Shown here: positions 49,871 to 59,858 of the stretch, piece by piece
How the letters are laid out: the number at the start of each line of letters is the position of its first letter
Numbering within the stretch: position 1 is the stretch's first letter
Program-made: the position numbers and the translations under genes
Notes under the pieces: model-generated
Databases searched by the model: none
Told to the model about the DNA's origin: nothing
The model's input: only the letters and a program-made list of their open reading frames with translations
Assembly: GCF_000197735.1 (NCBI RefSeq)
Contig: NC_014550.1
Location: forward strand, 2,542,001 to 2,606,000
Reading direction: 5' to 3'
Origin: Glutamicibacter arilaitensis Re117
Lineage (GTDB): Bacteria > Actinomycetota > Actinomycetes > Actinomycetales > Micrococcaceae
Length of the DNA stretch: 64,000 nucleotides

Positions 49871-52317
49871 CGCTGGACACCCATCAGGGCCAAATGGGCA
49901 GTAACCCTTGCGGAGAGCAATTCAATGCGGGATTCAAATTCCGGGAGAGTTTGCTCGTAGCGAGTCCCAAGAACGCGCAGCCGCGTAACCAGAGTCTGTC
50001 CAAGAGCGATCACCTCACCATTGACCTGTTGCTGGAGCGTTGCTCCCCACTTATCGTCAATAATGAGATTCCGCACCTCTTCCTCGGTCAGGGTCTTGTA
50101 CTTTTTGATGGCTATCTCGTTGAGCGCGATGGTCGCGTCCTTGACTGAACCCTTGGCCTTTGTCTCTGCCGTGTATAAGGCAATCACTTTGGTTAGCGCA
50201 ACGATCTCGTCGGGATCACCCTTGGTGATTTTGAGGTCCTTCAACGCGGCCTTCGCAGCAGCGTTATTGAGGTTACCTTCGTCGTCCGCGGCGTCGAACA
50301 GCAGCCCACCCTCGACGGCGTGCTCTTCGACATATTCGGCAATCTTAAGAGTGGAAGCGTCACGCGCTTCAGTGAGCCGATCAAGTTCGGATTGCTCTGC
50401 CGAGAAGTACCGGGCGATCACGTACTCGGGCGGCAGAAGGTCCATCACCCAGCGTTGGGCCTTGGCACCAGTGCCGAAGACGATCTGGGCGTCTTCATAC
50501 TTGGGTTTGTTGTTCTTGTCCTTCCAGGCGCGTGCGATGCGCGGTTGCGCGGCCTTAGACCAGCCCTCGCTGACGATCAGCGACACATCGTCGTGCATTA
50601 CTTGGTTCCAGTAGCTCATAACTTGCTCGTAGACGCCATACTCGTCGATCAGCGGTCGCGATCGGAATACTGCCAAGAGAACCTCGGAGATGTCATGGAT
50701 CAGATCAGCAGGCTTGGTGCTCGACACGATTGATTCGAGCACGGTTCGCTTGCTCGTCAACCACTGGTCCACCGTGTTCGCAGTGTCGCGAACAAAGCGT
50801 TCATACTCACCGGTGCCGGTGACAATCGACCGGATCTCGCCAGTCTGGACTTTCAGTTCCGAGTACCCGTCGCGCAGCGGTGCGAAAAGTTCGCTACGGA
50901 GGCTCGGGAACGCGTCCCAGTATGGCTGGAGGGCTTCGAGGTCACTGTTGGGGATGCCACCCTGCATGTGGGCACAGAGGTCTTGGATGTCTTCGGGCGC
51001 GGAGGAGTCAATGTAACGCGGGATGTTGAGGTTGTAGTTGTTCTTCGGATCCGTGATTTCACTGATCGGCACCATGCGGGAGTAGCGCGCGATCTCTTTG
51101 CTGCCGGTGAAGGCATCGACGATCTTGTGCATGTCCCGCGGACGCAGGCGGTTCTTGGGACCATCCTTGGCGAAACCCTTGCTGGCGTCGATCATGAAGA
51201 TGCCGGTGCGCGCTTGGGCGTCCTGCTTGTCGATGACGATCAAGCAGGCAGGGATGCCAGTACCGTAGAAGAGGTTCGTAGGCAGCCCGATGATCGCCTT
51301 GATGTAGCCACGCTTGATTAGCTCGGTGCGGATCCGCGCTTCGGAGTTGCCACGGAACAGCACTCCGTGTGGGAGCACGACGACGCCCTTGCCTCGCGGC
51401 CGCAACGATTTGATCATGTGTAGTAAGAACGCGTAGTCGCCGTTCTTGTCCGGCGGGGTGCCAAAACCATCAAAGCGACCGTAAGAGGAGTCGAACCCAT
51501 TGGTCCAAGTCTTAACTGAGAACGGCGGGTTGGCGACTAGATAGTCAAAAGTTTGCAGGCTGCCGCTGTTGATGAACTTCGGGTCAGCAAGCGTGTTGCC
51601 CTGACGCAGATCGTGGGTCTCGTTGCCGTGGAGGATCATGTTCATCCGTGCGAGCGCCCAGGTGGCGTTGTCGTTTTCCTGGCCGTAGATCGATAATCCG
51701 TTCGGTGCCGCGTCCGCGACCTTGATCAGCAGCGATCCGGAACCGCAGGTCGGATCGTAAACGGTGGTGGACTTCGGGGTGCTCGCTGGGATTTGGAGTA
51801 ACTGAGCCATAACCCTTGAGACCTCGGCGGGAGTGTAAAACTGCCCCTTGCTCTTGCCGGACTGAGTGGCGAAGTGACGCATCAGGTACTCATACGCATC
51901 GCCCAGCAGATCGTCTCCCTCGGCTTTAGAGCCAGTGAAGTCCATATCCTGGAATATGCCAATCAGGTTCGAAACTTTGACTTGCAATTCCTTGGCGTCA
52001 CCCAATTTAGTGGGATCGTCGAAGTCCGCGTTATTGATGACGCCCAGCAAGTCGTTTTCTTCGGCCAGACGGCGGACTGCGATGTTGACCTTCTCACCAA
52101 CGTCAGGCTTACCCTTGAGCGAGACCAAGTAGTCGAAGGAACCGTCGTCGGGGACGTAGATCAGTGACGACTTGTCTTCCTTGGCTTTGTCCGAGACGTA
52201 CTTCACGAAAAGTAGGGTGAGGACGTAATCCTTGTACTGGCTGGCGTCCATCGAACCGCGCAGTTCGTCGGCGCTGCTCCACAGCGAGGAGTACAGATCA
52301 GATTTCTTTAGCGCCAC
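49867..52317 (-). CDS. hsdM: Type I restriction-modification methyltransferase subunit
   Basis: 816 aa, longer than the common ~500. N-terminal HsdM helical domain (SSLWSSADELRGSMDASQYK), then the N6-adenine methylase core with SAM motif DPTCGSGSLL and catalytic NPPF (YLVANPPFSVKTW). The extra ~300 C-terminal residues are largely helical (AEQSELDRLTEARDASTLKI). First gene of hsdM-hsdS-hsdR-peptidase; makes N6-methyladenine with HsdS. Confidence 0.96.
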   Translation of the reverse strand: MALKKSDLYSSLWSSADELRGSMDASQYKDYVLTLLFVKYVSDKAKEDKSSLIYVPDDGSFDYLVSLKGKPDVGEKVNIAVRRLAEENDLLGVINNADFDDPTKLGDAKELQVKVSNLIGIFQDMDFTGSKAEGDDLLGDAYEYLMRHFATQSGKSKGQFYTPAEVSRVMAQLLQIPASTPKSTTVYDPTCGSGSLLIKVADAAPNGLSIYGQENDNATWALARMNMILHGNETHDLRQGNTLADPKFINSGSLQTFDYLVANPPFSVKTWTNGFDSSYGRFDGFGTPPDKNGDYAFLLHMIKSLRPRGKGVVVLPHGVLFRGNSEARIRTELIKRGYIKAIIGLPTNLFYGTGIPACLIVIDKQDAQARTGIFMIDASKGFAKDGPKNRLRPRDMHKIVDAFTGSKEIARYSRMVPISEITDPKNNYNLNIPRYIDSSAPEDIQDLCAHMQGGIPNSDLEALQPYWDAFPSLRSELFAPLRDGYSELKVQTGEIRSIVTGTGEYERFVRDTANTVDQWLTSKRTVLESIVSSTKPADLIHDISEVLLAVFRSRPLIDEYGVYEQVMSYWNQVMHDDVSLIVSEGWSKAAQPRIARAWKDKNNKPKYEDAQIVFGTGAKAQRWVMDLLPPEYVIARYFSAEQSELDRLTEARDASTLKIAEYVEEHAVEGGLLFDAADDEGNLNNAAAKAALKDLKITKGDPDEIVALTKVIALYTAETKAKGSVKDATIALNEIAIKKYKTLTEEEVRNLIIDDKWGATLQQQVNGEVIALGQTLVTRLRVLGTRYEQTLPEFESRIELLSARVTAHLALMGVQR

Positions 52318-52987
52318 AGCTCATTCTTTCTACATTCATATATACGTTCCCGGGCCAAGAAAAATTTTCCCGGACCATCCAACACCACTCAAAGCCATCA
52401 TTTGCTTGCCAAACATCGACTTCAAGATCGCGGCCACGCCATACCTGACCCACGCGTCGACCTCTCTGGTCTGAAATTACCAGAACCTGCCCATATTATG
52501 GGATGGTATCGAGCGTTCGGCGATCCATGTGGAGACGGTCCCTTTGATAACGCCGAAATAGGCAGCGAACGAGTCGGCGGACAGCCGCAATGCACTCAAA
52601 GCTGCACTCCTCGGGATAGGCTCCGACCGGTTGCTCAACGCCTGTCCCCCCTATATTACCGGCTCCAAACATTCTGGCCCGATTTGGAAAGCCGCTGCTA
52701 GCAGTTCCAACATACAGTTCCTTGGGAATTGCAACGATGGTGCCGTCACTAACGATAAATCCACCAGCTGGGGCGCCGGATACCTCAAGGTGCGTTCGCG
52801 GTGCGTCACTTCAATTTGACATCTTCCTCATTTCGCTGGAGTCGCGAGGACTTCCTGTATTCGAGACGTGAGAGCAATCCACGATTTCGTTGTTTTATAG
52901 TTCTCCGCTCTCGTGCCCACCAGCAGAATCGTCCGAGAGACGATGTCGCTCAGGCGGCCGCGGCGCGCACTCTGAGAGAATGCATAT
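52318..52987. other. Region upstream of hsdM
   Basis: 670 bases. It must hold the hsdM promoter on the minus strand. Short open frames are present on plus but have no ribosome sites, domain signs or consistent composition; I call no gene. Confidence 0.4.
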
Positions 52988-53539
52988 ATGGCAAAGCCTT
53001 CGAAAATGATCGCACAGGAACGAGAACGCATGGTCCTGTTCCGAGACGCGTTCCAGCGGCTGGCGGGAGACGCTGCGACCTATGCTAGAGGTACCGAGCT
53101 TCTCAACGAAGTATCCATCGCCGCGGGCGCAGCTCGCCGTGCCTATGCAGTGAACGATGGCCGTACTTTTCCTGTGCAGGACGGCATCTACCTGGTGTCC
53201 AACGCAGACCCAATGAGCCACTGGGCTTCTGCCTTCGATAGCGACAGTGATCTGACGACGATGAAAATCATCACGTCACTCAACCTGTCGATCGGTCGCG
53301 CTCAAGAACGCTACGAAGCTGCGAAGCAAGCAGAACGGGGTTTCGTGGGAGCCGTGAGTTCCATACTTCGTTGGCCCATCACACTGAGAGACGCTGCAGG
53401 CCCAGGCCCAGCGCAGAAGAAAGCGGCGCAGTCATTGGGCATCATAGGTCAAGTGCTCGTCGGCGCGGTCACTACCGCTCTTGGTGCTGCCATCATTCAG
53501 GGAGCGATACTTCTATGGCACGCTGCTTTCCGCGTATAG
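52988..53539 (+). CDS. Unknown protein with C-terminal membrane helix
   Basis: 183 aa from ATG 52988. Mostly helical soluble N-terminal part (ERERMVLFRDAFQRLAGDAA) and a C-terminal hydrophobic stretch (IIGQVLVGAVTTALGAAIIQ, continuing GAILLWHAAF) that should span the membrane. No recognised family. It diverges from the hsd operon; a link to it is possible only by position. Confidence 0.55.
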   Translation: MAKPSKMIAQERERMVLFRDAFQRLAGDAATYARGTELLNEVSIAAGAARRAYAVNDGRTFPVQDGIYLVSNADPMSHWASAFDSDSDLTTMKIITSLNLSIGRAQERYEAAKQAERGFVGAVSSILRWPITLRDAAGPGPAQKKAAQSLGIIGQVLVGAVTTALGAAIIQGAILLWHAAFRV

Positions 53540-53584
53540 CAAACTGTGGTCTGGGGGTGCTCTTTTTAAAAAGTCAAGGTATTT

Positions 53585-54470
53585 TCAGCTCTGGAACGTC
53601 TTAGAGTGACCCGTCCCTATCATGGCGAACAGGACGGTGAGCCGTCGGTGGGCCAAGGCGATTAGCGCTTGGTTGTGTCGTTTTCCCTGCGCCCGGTTCC
53701 GGTCATAGTAGGCCCGGCTGGTCGGATCAAACCAGATCGAGGCGAAGGCAGAGAGGAAGAGCGCTCGCTTTAGCCGTTTGTTGCCTGAATGGCTGACGCG
53801 TTCGGATTTGCTCGAGGTGCCTGACTGGCGGGTGGTTGGTGCCAGGCCGGCTAGGAAGCCAGTGCCGCGGCGCTGGTGAAAGTCTTGCCGGAGATCTGAA
53901 GCGATGATGATCGCGGAGGTCCTGACGGCGACCCCGGGCATGGAAGTCAGGACCGGGGTGAAGAGGGTGGGTCTCCACCATGGATTCCAAGTTCGTGGCC
54001 CACGCGCTGGTCATGCAACGAGATCATCTGGCGGGCCAGATGCGGGATGACCAGGCCAGCAGCATCGGTGCCGACAACGATAACACTCTGCCGGTCCAAG
54101 GCTTTCAGGATGGCTCCGGACCACGCGGTGTGCCGGCGTGTTCTGTGCTTTTTCAGCTTCGCATCGATCCCGGTTTTGCCAGCATGCTTCAGTTGCGCTG
54201 GATTGGGCCAAGCAGAGAGGACTTCCGAAACCGCGTCGTGTTCCAGCCACGGGCCGAGAACGCGTTCCAGTGGCGGGTGGATCTGCGTGAATAGCCCGTG
54301 GATCCTGTTGCTGGTCTGAGTGATCTGCCGTGCCAGGTCCAGGTCGAAGCCGGTGAGCATGACTAAGTGGCTTCGTCCTCGTCAGAGACTTGGATGCTAC
54401 GGAGGGTATGCGGCATGGTGCGGGCCGCGTCTGCGATGATGAAGGCGTCTTTTTCGTCTTCTCCGAACTA
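53585..54470 (-). pseudogene. IS110-family transposase, decayed
   Basis: Pieces in shifted frames. FGEDEKDAFIIADAARTMPH (from 54470) carries IS110-like N-terminal-domain sequence. MLTGFDLDLARQITQTSNRI then follows, with LLTQ-like FTQIHPPLERVLGPW. Then PGVAVRTSAIIIASDLRQDF, then GLAPTTRQSGTSSKSERVSH and GNKRLKRALFLSAFA, the C-terminal transposase domain with the conserved Ser (about 53800). Frameshifts near 53945 and 54361, and the N-terminal part is missing, so it is inactive. Confidence 0.88.
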
Positions 54471-54573
54471 AAAAATTCATAGAAGCATGCCTGTATTTAC
54501 GGGCTTTTCGAGTCGTTCTGAGCGGAGATGTTTGTTCGTCCCGCAGTCTGGGTGAAGTGACCCCATAAGAAAA

Positions 54574-54614
54574 CGAAGGAATCCCTGGATTGGAACTGTC
54601 CAGGGATTCCTTCG
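54574..54614 (-). terminator. Intrinsic terminator after the 54639-55103 gene
   Basis: Perfect 16-bp arms (CGAAGGAATCCCTGGA, 54574-54589, and its complement 54599-54614) with a 9-base loop; followed on the minus strand by TTTTCTTA. Confidence 0.88.
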
Positions 54615-54638
54615 CGTTCTTCGACTACCGATGCTTCA

Positions 54639-55103
54639 TTACAAAACAGTGCTGTGGAACATCACTACCCGGCCAGCATTTTCCTTGACGACCTGCTCAA
54701 AACCCTTCTCGTATCTCATGAGCAACGTGCCTTCCTGAGTAAGGAAACTATTGAGCAACAGGAGCCTGTCGATAGCTTCTTTCGGGAGCACTGTAATCGT
54801 CAGTATTGTTCCCGGAGCATCAAGCACCAGGAATATAGCCCCCGCCCGGATACCCGTTTCTTCAAACGCTGCATCAAGCCGGTCGTTAGGAATATGAGTC
54901 ATATTCGAGGTAGCTTGCTCTGTTGAGCTCAAGCGACGGCTACCCATCACCAATACTTCTTCTGTGCCATCTTCTCGAATCGCTATAATCCGGCTTTTTT
55001 CCAATCGGGCTTCACGATACAGCCCAATGTCCGTGAGAAGTCCTGGCATTTCTTGACGTGCAAGACGCCCTACACCCTTACCGTCAGTCCGCGAATTAAA
55101 CAT
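54639..55103 (-). CDS. Unknown conserved-looking protein
   Basis: 154 aa from ATG 55103, supported by GGAGC 9 bases upstream; a TTG five codons earlier is the alternative. A mixed alpha/beta soluble protein: REARLEKSRIIAIREDGTEE, AGAIFLVLDAPGTILTITVL, then EAIDRLLLLNSFLTQEGTLL. No motif I can name. It stands alone with its own terminator between the IS110 remnant and the sugar operon. Confidence 0.65.
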   Translation of the reverse strand: MFNSRTDGKGVGRLARQEMPGLLTDIGLYREARLEKSRIIAIREDGTEEVLVMGSRRLSSTEQATSNMTHIPNDRLDAAFEETGIRAGAIFLVLDAPGTILTITVLPKEAIDRLLLLNSFLTQEGTLLMRYEKGFEQVVKENAGRVVMFHSTVL

Positions 55104-55118
55104 CTTGTGAAGCTCCAA

Positions 55119-55432
55119 TCAATATACACACCCTACTTCCCAGGCTCTCCCTAAGTGTATTTCCGTAACTATCATTACGCAAATTCAATACCAGAAACAA
55201 GGTTACAGAAATCAGTAGTTTTCTTCATAATCCCTCCACTAAGGAGAGCTTGGCCTTACCCCTAATGGATAAAGCCAACCTCTCTCTTTCTATTGCCTAC
55301 CGGCCAATAATTGGACTGCTTCAGACGATCTCACGACCGGACGGATATCCCTCTTTGCGCCAGGAAAAAGTAAGGATGGATCGGGAACCGGCCTAGCGTC
55401 ATACCAGTCTTGCCCGCGCCCGCGACTAGCTT
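55119..55432. other. Intergenic region after GH32
   Basis: 314 bases. Holds the GH32 terminator (55244-55284) and presumably the promoter of the unknown gene at 54639-55103; nothing else seen. Confidence 0.4.
55244..55284 (-). terminator. Stem-loop after the GH32 gene
   Basis: GAGAGCTTGGCCTTA (55244-55258) and TAAAGCCAACCTCTC (55270-55284) pair except for one mismatch, with an 11-base loop. Lies about 150 bases past the GH32 stop and would end the operon. Confidence 0.65.
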
Positions 55433-57024
55433 CTATACGAATGCCAGCTTGCGCACGGCGAGGTTCTTGTACGTTGCTGTCCCGCCCGAAACGAATAATT
55501 TGATCCCCGAATCCGTATCCAGCGGGAATACCCGGTGCGAGTGGACGATTCTGCCGTCCCCCAAGAACACTTCGACGCTGGAGCGGTCCACCAGAATGCG
55601 TACCTTGAGTCTTCCGCTTGGTACCTCTAATGGACTCTTGGTTTCGCTCTTATCCCCGGGGTGGAAGCTCGGCTTGCGGTTCACGTAGGCGAACCCTCCG
55701 GCCAGATAGATTCCGGTGGCCACGTGACGCGTGCCGGTTTTTGCCCGGCACAGCTCAAATCCCACGTTCTCCGGAGGGTTGGCCGGATCCCAGCTCAATT
55801 CGCATTCCAGCTCGTAGGCGCTGCTCGAGAAATCCAAGACGTGACCCCCGGATACCGCCGGGCTGCCTAAGCTTTTAGCCGGGCCGGCCAGCTTGTCCAA
55901 TTGCTTTACCGGCACCGAGGCGAGGTAGTAGCTTTCAGCACCGGCGATCATCCGCACCTCGCGCACAATCATGTCATCACCGTTATAACCATCCGTGGCC
56001 ATGCTTGGGGCATTGTGTGGGTAATCCCAGAAGTTGTTCCACCCAATGACACGGCGCAGTTTGGGATTTTCACTCCCGTCGGCACGATGATCCGGATAAG
56101 TCACCGCACCATAGAAGTCAAAGCCCCAGTCCAGCCACTGCGGATCTTCTTCCTTGGTGGTGAAGGCCTTTCCATCAAAGTCGCCCACCCAGTATGCGTA
56201 GGTGGCGGGCAGATCATGTGGCTTGCCATTGGCGCTGGTGCCAAGCACCCATTGTTTGGTTCCGTCAGAAGCCTGAAACTGGAACAGGTCTGGGCATTCG
56301 AGGGTGCCCAAGGTGGTGCGCACAAATTCGCTGGTTCTTTTCCACCGCTTCAGGTTCACCGAGGTATACAACCCGATACGGTCCCCCTCAGCGTTAAGCA
56401 TGACCCACTTTGAGCTTGGCTCATGCCAGATGACCTTCGGGTCTCGGAAGGCTTCCACGCCTGGGTTAGCCAGTACCGGCTTGGTTCCACCGGGTTTGAA
56501 GCTGCGTCCCTTGTCGGTGGAGTACCAGAGGTACTGGGCTTGCACCCCGCCCGGCGCCTGGGTGACCAGAGCAATCAACGCGCCTTCACCGTAGCCAGCG
56601 GTGTTCTTTTCGTCGATGACAATCGAGCCGGACCAGCAATCCCCGTTAGCGCTTTCATGCTTGCTGATGGCTACGCCGTGGTCGGTGAAGTTCACGTGGT
56701 CCGTGGTGGTCGCCAAACGCCAGCTCGTACCGCTACCACCGAGAATGTAGTCCTCGTTGTAAAGGTAGTAGTACAGGTATTCACCGTCCAGATACACCGG
56801 ACGCTGCGGGTCATTCTTCCAATTATCCGGAACGCTGAAGTGATAACTGGGACGGTAGCTCATCGCAGCAGAAGCCTTATTCTCATTTTCCCCCATTTTG
56901 CAGGGGCCGCAACGGCCACCCCAGCGCCTAGTCCGGTCAGGGTCAATGCGGTGGCCGAGGTCAGGGTGGCAACGATGCTTCGTCTGGACGGTCCGCCATT
57001 GGTCATGTCTTTTTTTGCGCTCAT
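55433..57024 (-). pseudogene. GH32 glycosidase (levanase/fructosidase type), Tat signal out of frame
   Basis: Catalytic part intact from MGENENK at 56896 (487 aa). Five-bladed propeller with the nucleophile region SVPDNWKNDPQRPVYLDGEY (WxNDP), RDPKVIWH and ECPDLFQF (the acid/base Glu), then the C-terminal beta-sandwich (RILVDRSSVEVFLGDGR). The upstream frame from ATG 57024 encodes a twin-arginine signal (GPSRRSIVATLTSATALTLT, ending VAVAAPAK) that would fuse to it if the A4 run (plus-strand T 56896-56899) had one more base. As read, the signal frame stops shortly after. ATG 57024 overlaps the preceding ATPase stop. Splits beta-fructosides such as levan, inulin or sucrose. Confidence 0.85.
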
Positions 57025-57968
57025 GTCATTTCGCTTTCGTCCGCCAGCACCCAGTGCTGGCTTGATTCATCGATAATGTGCTTTTGCAGGTTGGCGCTAG
57101 TGGACCAGCGCTGGATTTGTTCGCGTAGGGCCGCGCGCTTTGTTGCGTCGAAGCTACTGTCTCGGTCAGGGTCAGGCACCGCACCCACGAGCAGCTGAGT
57201 ATATGGATGGCTCGGGTGATCCAGCAGTTGCACTGATTCTCCTGACTCCACGATTCGCCCCTCGTTGAGCACCGCAATTCGGTCCGATAGATAACGGGCC
57301 GAAGCCAGATCATGGGTGACGTACAAGATGGTGATCCCATGCTCGTCACGCAACTTATGCAGCAGGTTCAACACACCAATGCGCACCGAGACGTCCAGCA
57401 TTGAGGTCGGTTCGTCGGCCAGAATGATGCTCGGCTTGGCCGCCAGCACTCGGGCAATCGCGATGCGCTGACGCTGTCCGCCAGAGAGCTCATGAGGGAA
57501 GGAGGAGAGCACATCCGGGCTGAGGCCCACGGTACTCACCAGCTTTGCCATTTCACTGCGCTTTGACTTGATTTCTGGCTGGTGCAGAGCCAAGGCACGT
57601 TCTAAGATATGCTCCACGCGGAAGGTAGGGTTCAGCGAACCGAAGGGGTCTTGGAAGACCATCTGCACTTCGCTGCGGTACTTGCGCACCGCTGCCCCCT
57701 TCAGCCCCGCAATATCTTTTCCGTTGACTAGAACCTCACCGGAATCCGGAGTTTCAAGCAGAGCTAGACAACGGGCCAGCGTCGACTTGCCGGATCCCGA
57801 CTCCCCCACCAGTGCCACGATTTCCCCGCGTTGCATCTCCAGATCGATATCCCGCAAGGCAGGAATTTTCTTTCGACTAAACAACGCGGAGCTGGTGAAC
57901 GATTTGCTCAGCGAACGGATTCGCACGGCCGGACCCACTGCGGTTCGTTGGGTAGCAGTTGAAGTCAT
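57021..57968 (-). CDS. ABC transporter ATPase, OppF/DppF type
   Basis: 315 aa from ATG 57968, which follows AGGAG and overlaps the previous stop by four bases; an earlier in-frame start is possible but lies inside that gene. Walker A GESGSGKSTLARCL, signature LSGGQRQRIAIARVLA, Walker B ILADEPTSMLDVS, and the oligopeptide-type C-terminal tail. Pairs with the OppD-type ATPase at 57965-58882 to drive the permease pair. Start of the GH32 gene overlaps its stop. Confidence 0.93.
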   Translation of the reverse strand: MTSTATQRTAVGPAVRIRSLSKSFTSSALFSRKKIPALRDIDLEMQRGEIVALVGESGSGKSTLARCLALLETPDSGEVLVNGKDIAGLKGAAVRKYRSEVQMVFQDPFGSLNPTFRVEHILERALALHQPEIKSKRSEMAKLVSTVGLSPDVLSSFPHELSGGQRQRIAIARVLAAKPSIILADEPTSMLDVSVRIGVLNLLHKLRDEHGITILYVTHDLASARYLSDRIAVLNEGRIVESGESVQLLDHPSHPYTQLLVGAVPDPDRDSSFDATKRAALREQIQRWSTSANLQKHIIDESSQHWVLADESEMT

Positions 57969-58882
57969 AGCAGTTCTCCTTGCGACAGCACAGGCTGATC
58001 CGAGGGAGCCACCCAATGGCCCTCGCCGGTGTCTTCCAGATCCTGGATGTTGGTGAATTTGGTGCCTTCGGCCAGCCCGGTGAGCTTAACCCGTGGACCA
58101 TGCAGAGGTGGGAAAGCCCCCAGCAGCGCTTGAGTATAGGGGTGCCGGGAACCATGGCGCAGTGTTGTTGCCGGAGCCAGCTCCACAATGCGACCGCCAT
58201 ACATGATGCCAATACGGTCAGAGAGTTCAAGCATCAACGACATGTCGTGGGTGATGAACAAAATCGCGAAGCCGAGTTCATTTTGCAGTTCACGGATTTG
58301 CTCCAAGATCTCCTGCTGCACCACCACATCTAGTGCAGTAGTAGGTTCGTCAAGGATCAACAGCCGCGGGTTCAACGCACAGGCCATGGCAATGACAATG
58401 CGCTGGCGCTGTCCGCCTGAAAGCTGGTGCGGATAGGCCCGCAATCGCGCCGGATCGATGCGCACCATGGTGAGCAGCTCTTCGGCGCGCTGCACCGCGG
58501 CAGCACGGGTGCCGCCACGGTGCGTGCGGATCACGTCGACAAACTGCTCGCCAATTCGGGTGACCGGGTTCAATGAATTCATTGCCGACTGGAATACCAT
58601 GGCGACGTTGTTCCAGCGCCAGGCACGCAGTTCCGCTTCGTCCATGCCCAGCACATCTTGGCCTTCAAAGAGGATCTTGCCGTGGGTGATCCGCGCAGGA
58701 TCTTTCAGCAAGCGCATGATCGAGTTGGCAATGGTGGACTTGCCGCAGCCGGACTCCCCCGCCAAACCGAAGATTTCACCGGAGTGGATGGCGAAGCTGA
58801 CCCGGTCAGCGCCGCGCACAGCTCTCTCGTCGCTGACGTACTCGACGGTCAGGTCCTGGACTTCCAATACCGGGACGCTCAT
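57965..58882 (-). CDS. ABC transporter ATPase, OppD/DppD type
   Basis: 305 aa. Walker A GESGCGKSTIANSI, signature LSGGQRQRIVIAMACAL, Walker B LLILDEPTTALDVV, and the HPYTQALLGAFPPLHGPR region that marks the OppD/DppD group. Start overlaps the upstream permease stop by four bases. Part of the putative oligosaccharide importer. Confidence 0.94.
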   Translation of the reverse strand: MSVPVLEVQDLTVEYVSDERAVRGADRVSFAIHSGEIFGLAGESGCGKSTIANSIMRLLKDPARITHGKILFEGQDVLGMDEAELRAWRWNNVAMVFQSAMNSLNPVTRIGEQFVDVIRTHRGGTRAAAVQRAEELLTMVRIDPARLRAYPHQLSGGQRQRIVIAMACALNPRLLILDEPTTALDVVVQQEILEQIRELQNELGFAILFITHDMSLMLELSDRIGIMYGGRIVELAPATTLRHGSRHPYTQALLGAFPPLHGPRVKLTGLAEGTKFTNIQDLEDTGEGHWVAPSDQPVLSQGELL

Positions 58883-59853
58883 TTTTCTTCCTTTCGCACC
58901 ACGGTAGTCGCCGCGGTGCTTTTCGTTGCATGCTTCGGGCGGCGCAGGCGCGGATTGGTGATTTCATCCACCGCGTAGTTGCACAGGGCCAAGGCGAAGG
59001 CGACCAAGGCGATGGCCAGGCCCGATGGCACGAAAATCCACCATGGGCCCAGCATCAGCGATCCATCGCTGGTCGCCCAGAACAGGTTGGTACCCCAGGA
59101 GATGGTGTTCACGTCGCCCAAGCCCAGGAATTCAAGCCCAGCCTGTGCTCCGATGGAGCCGATGATGCAGCCAAGCAGCGTGGTCATGACGACCGAGGCC
59201 ATATTGGGGAGCATTTCGCGGACCATGATGCGCAGCGGGCGCTCGCCCGATACCAAAGCCGCAGCAACATAGTCTTTTCCGCGGATGGACATGGCCTGGG
59301 AACGCATGACGCGTGCGCTGCCTGCCCATCCGGTAATCATCAGCACCACGATCACCGTGCCAAGACCAGGCGGCATGAATGCCGCCAGGATCACCAGCAG
59401 CGGCAGGCCGGGCACCAGCAGGAAGACGTTGGTAACCAGGGAGAGCACCTCGTCCAGGCCGCGGCCGAAGTAGGCCCCGCTCAACCCGACCAGCACGCCG
59501 ACAATGGTGGAGAGGATGCCGGCGACGAAGCCGACGAAGAGCGACGAGCGGGCACCCCACAGGGTCAGCCCCAAAACGTCTTGGCCCTTGCTGGTGGTAC
59601 CCAGCCAATGCTCCATGCTTGGTGCGCTGGCACCGGCCGAGGTAATCCGCGACGGATCCCCGGGGAAGAGCGCCGGGGCAAGCAAGGCCAGGATGATAAA
59701 GGCAAGCAGGATGCTGAGCCCAGCCACGGCCTTGCCGTTGCGGAGCAAAGTCCGCAGCAACCGGGTAGCACTGACTCTGGCACGCGCGGAGCCGCTTTCC
59801 TCCGCTGGTTGCGAGGCAGCCAGAGTCTGTGGATCTGTAGCATTCTGGGTCAT
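58879..59853 (-). CDS. ABC transporter permease, OppC/DppC type
   Basis: 324 aa. An extended cytoplasmic N-terminus, then about six helices. WLGTTSKGQDVLGLTLWGAR is the OppC family signature in the first periplasmic loop, and the EAA coupling segment is VMRSQAMSIRGKDYVAAALV. Begins five bases after the OppB-type gene. Confidence 0.93.
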   Translation of the reverse strand: MTQNATDPQTLAASQPAEESGSARARVSATRLLRTLLRNGKAVAGLSILLAFIILALLAPALFPGDPSRITSAGASAPSMEHWLGTTSKGQDVLGLTLWGARSSLFVGFVAGILSTIVGVLVGLSGAYFGRGLDEVLSLVTNVFLLVPGLPLLVILAAFMPPGLGTVIVVLMITGWAGSARVMRSQAMSIRGKDYVAAALVSGERPLRIMVREMLPNMASVVMTTLLGCIIGSIGAQAGLEFLGLGDVNTISWGTNLFWATSDGSLMLGPWWIFVPSGLAIALVAFALALCNYAVDEITNPRLRRPKHATKSTAATTVVRKEEK

Positions 59854-59858
59854 GGCGA

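Noticed and set aside
52402..53088. Short plus-strand frames upstream of hsdM
   Set aside because: No start signals or domain features; more likely promoter region.
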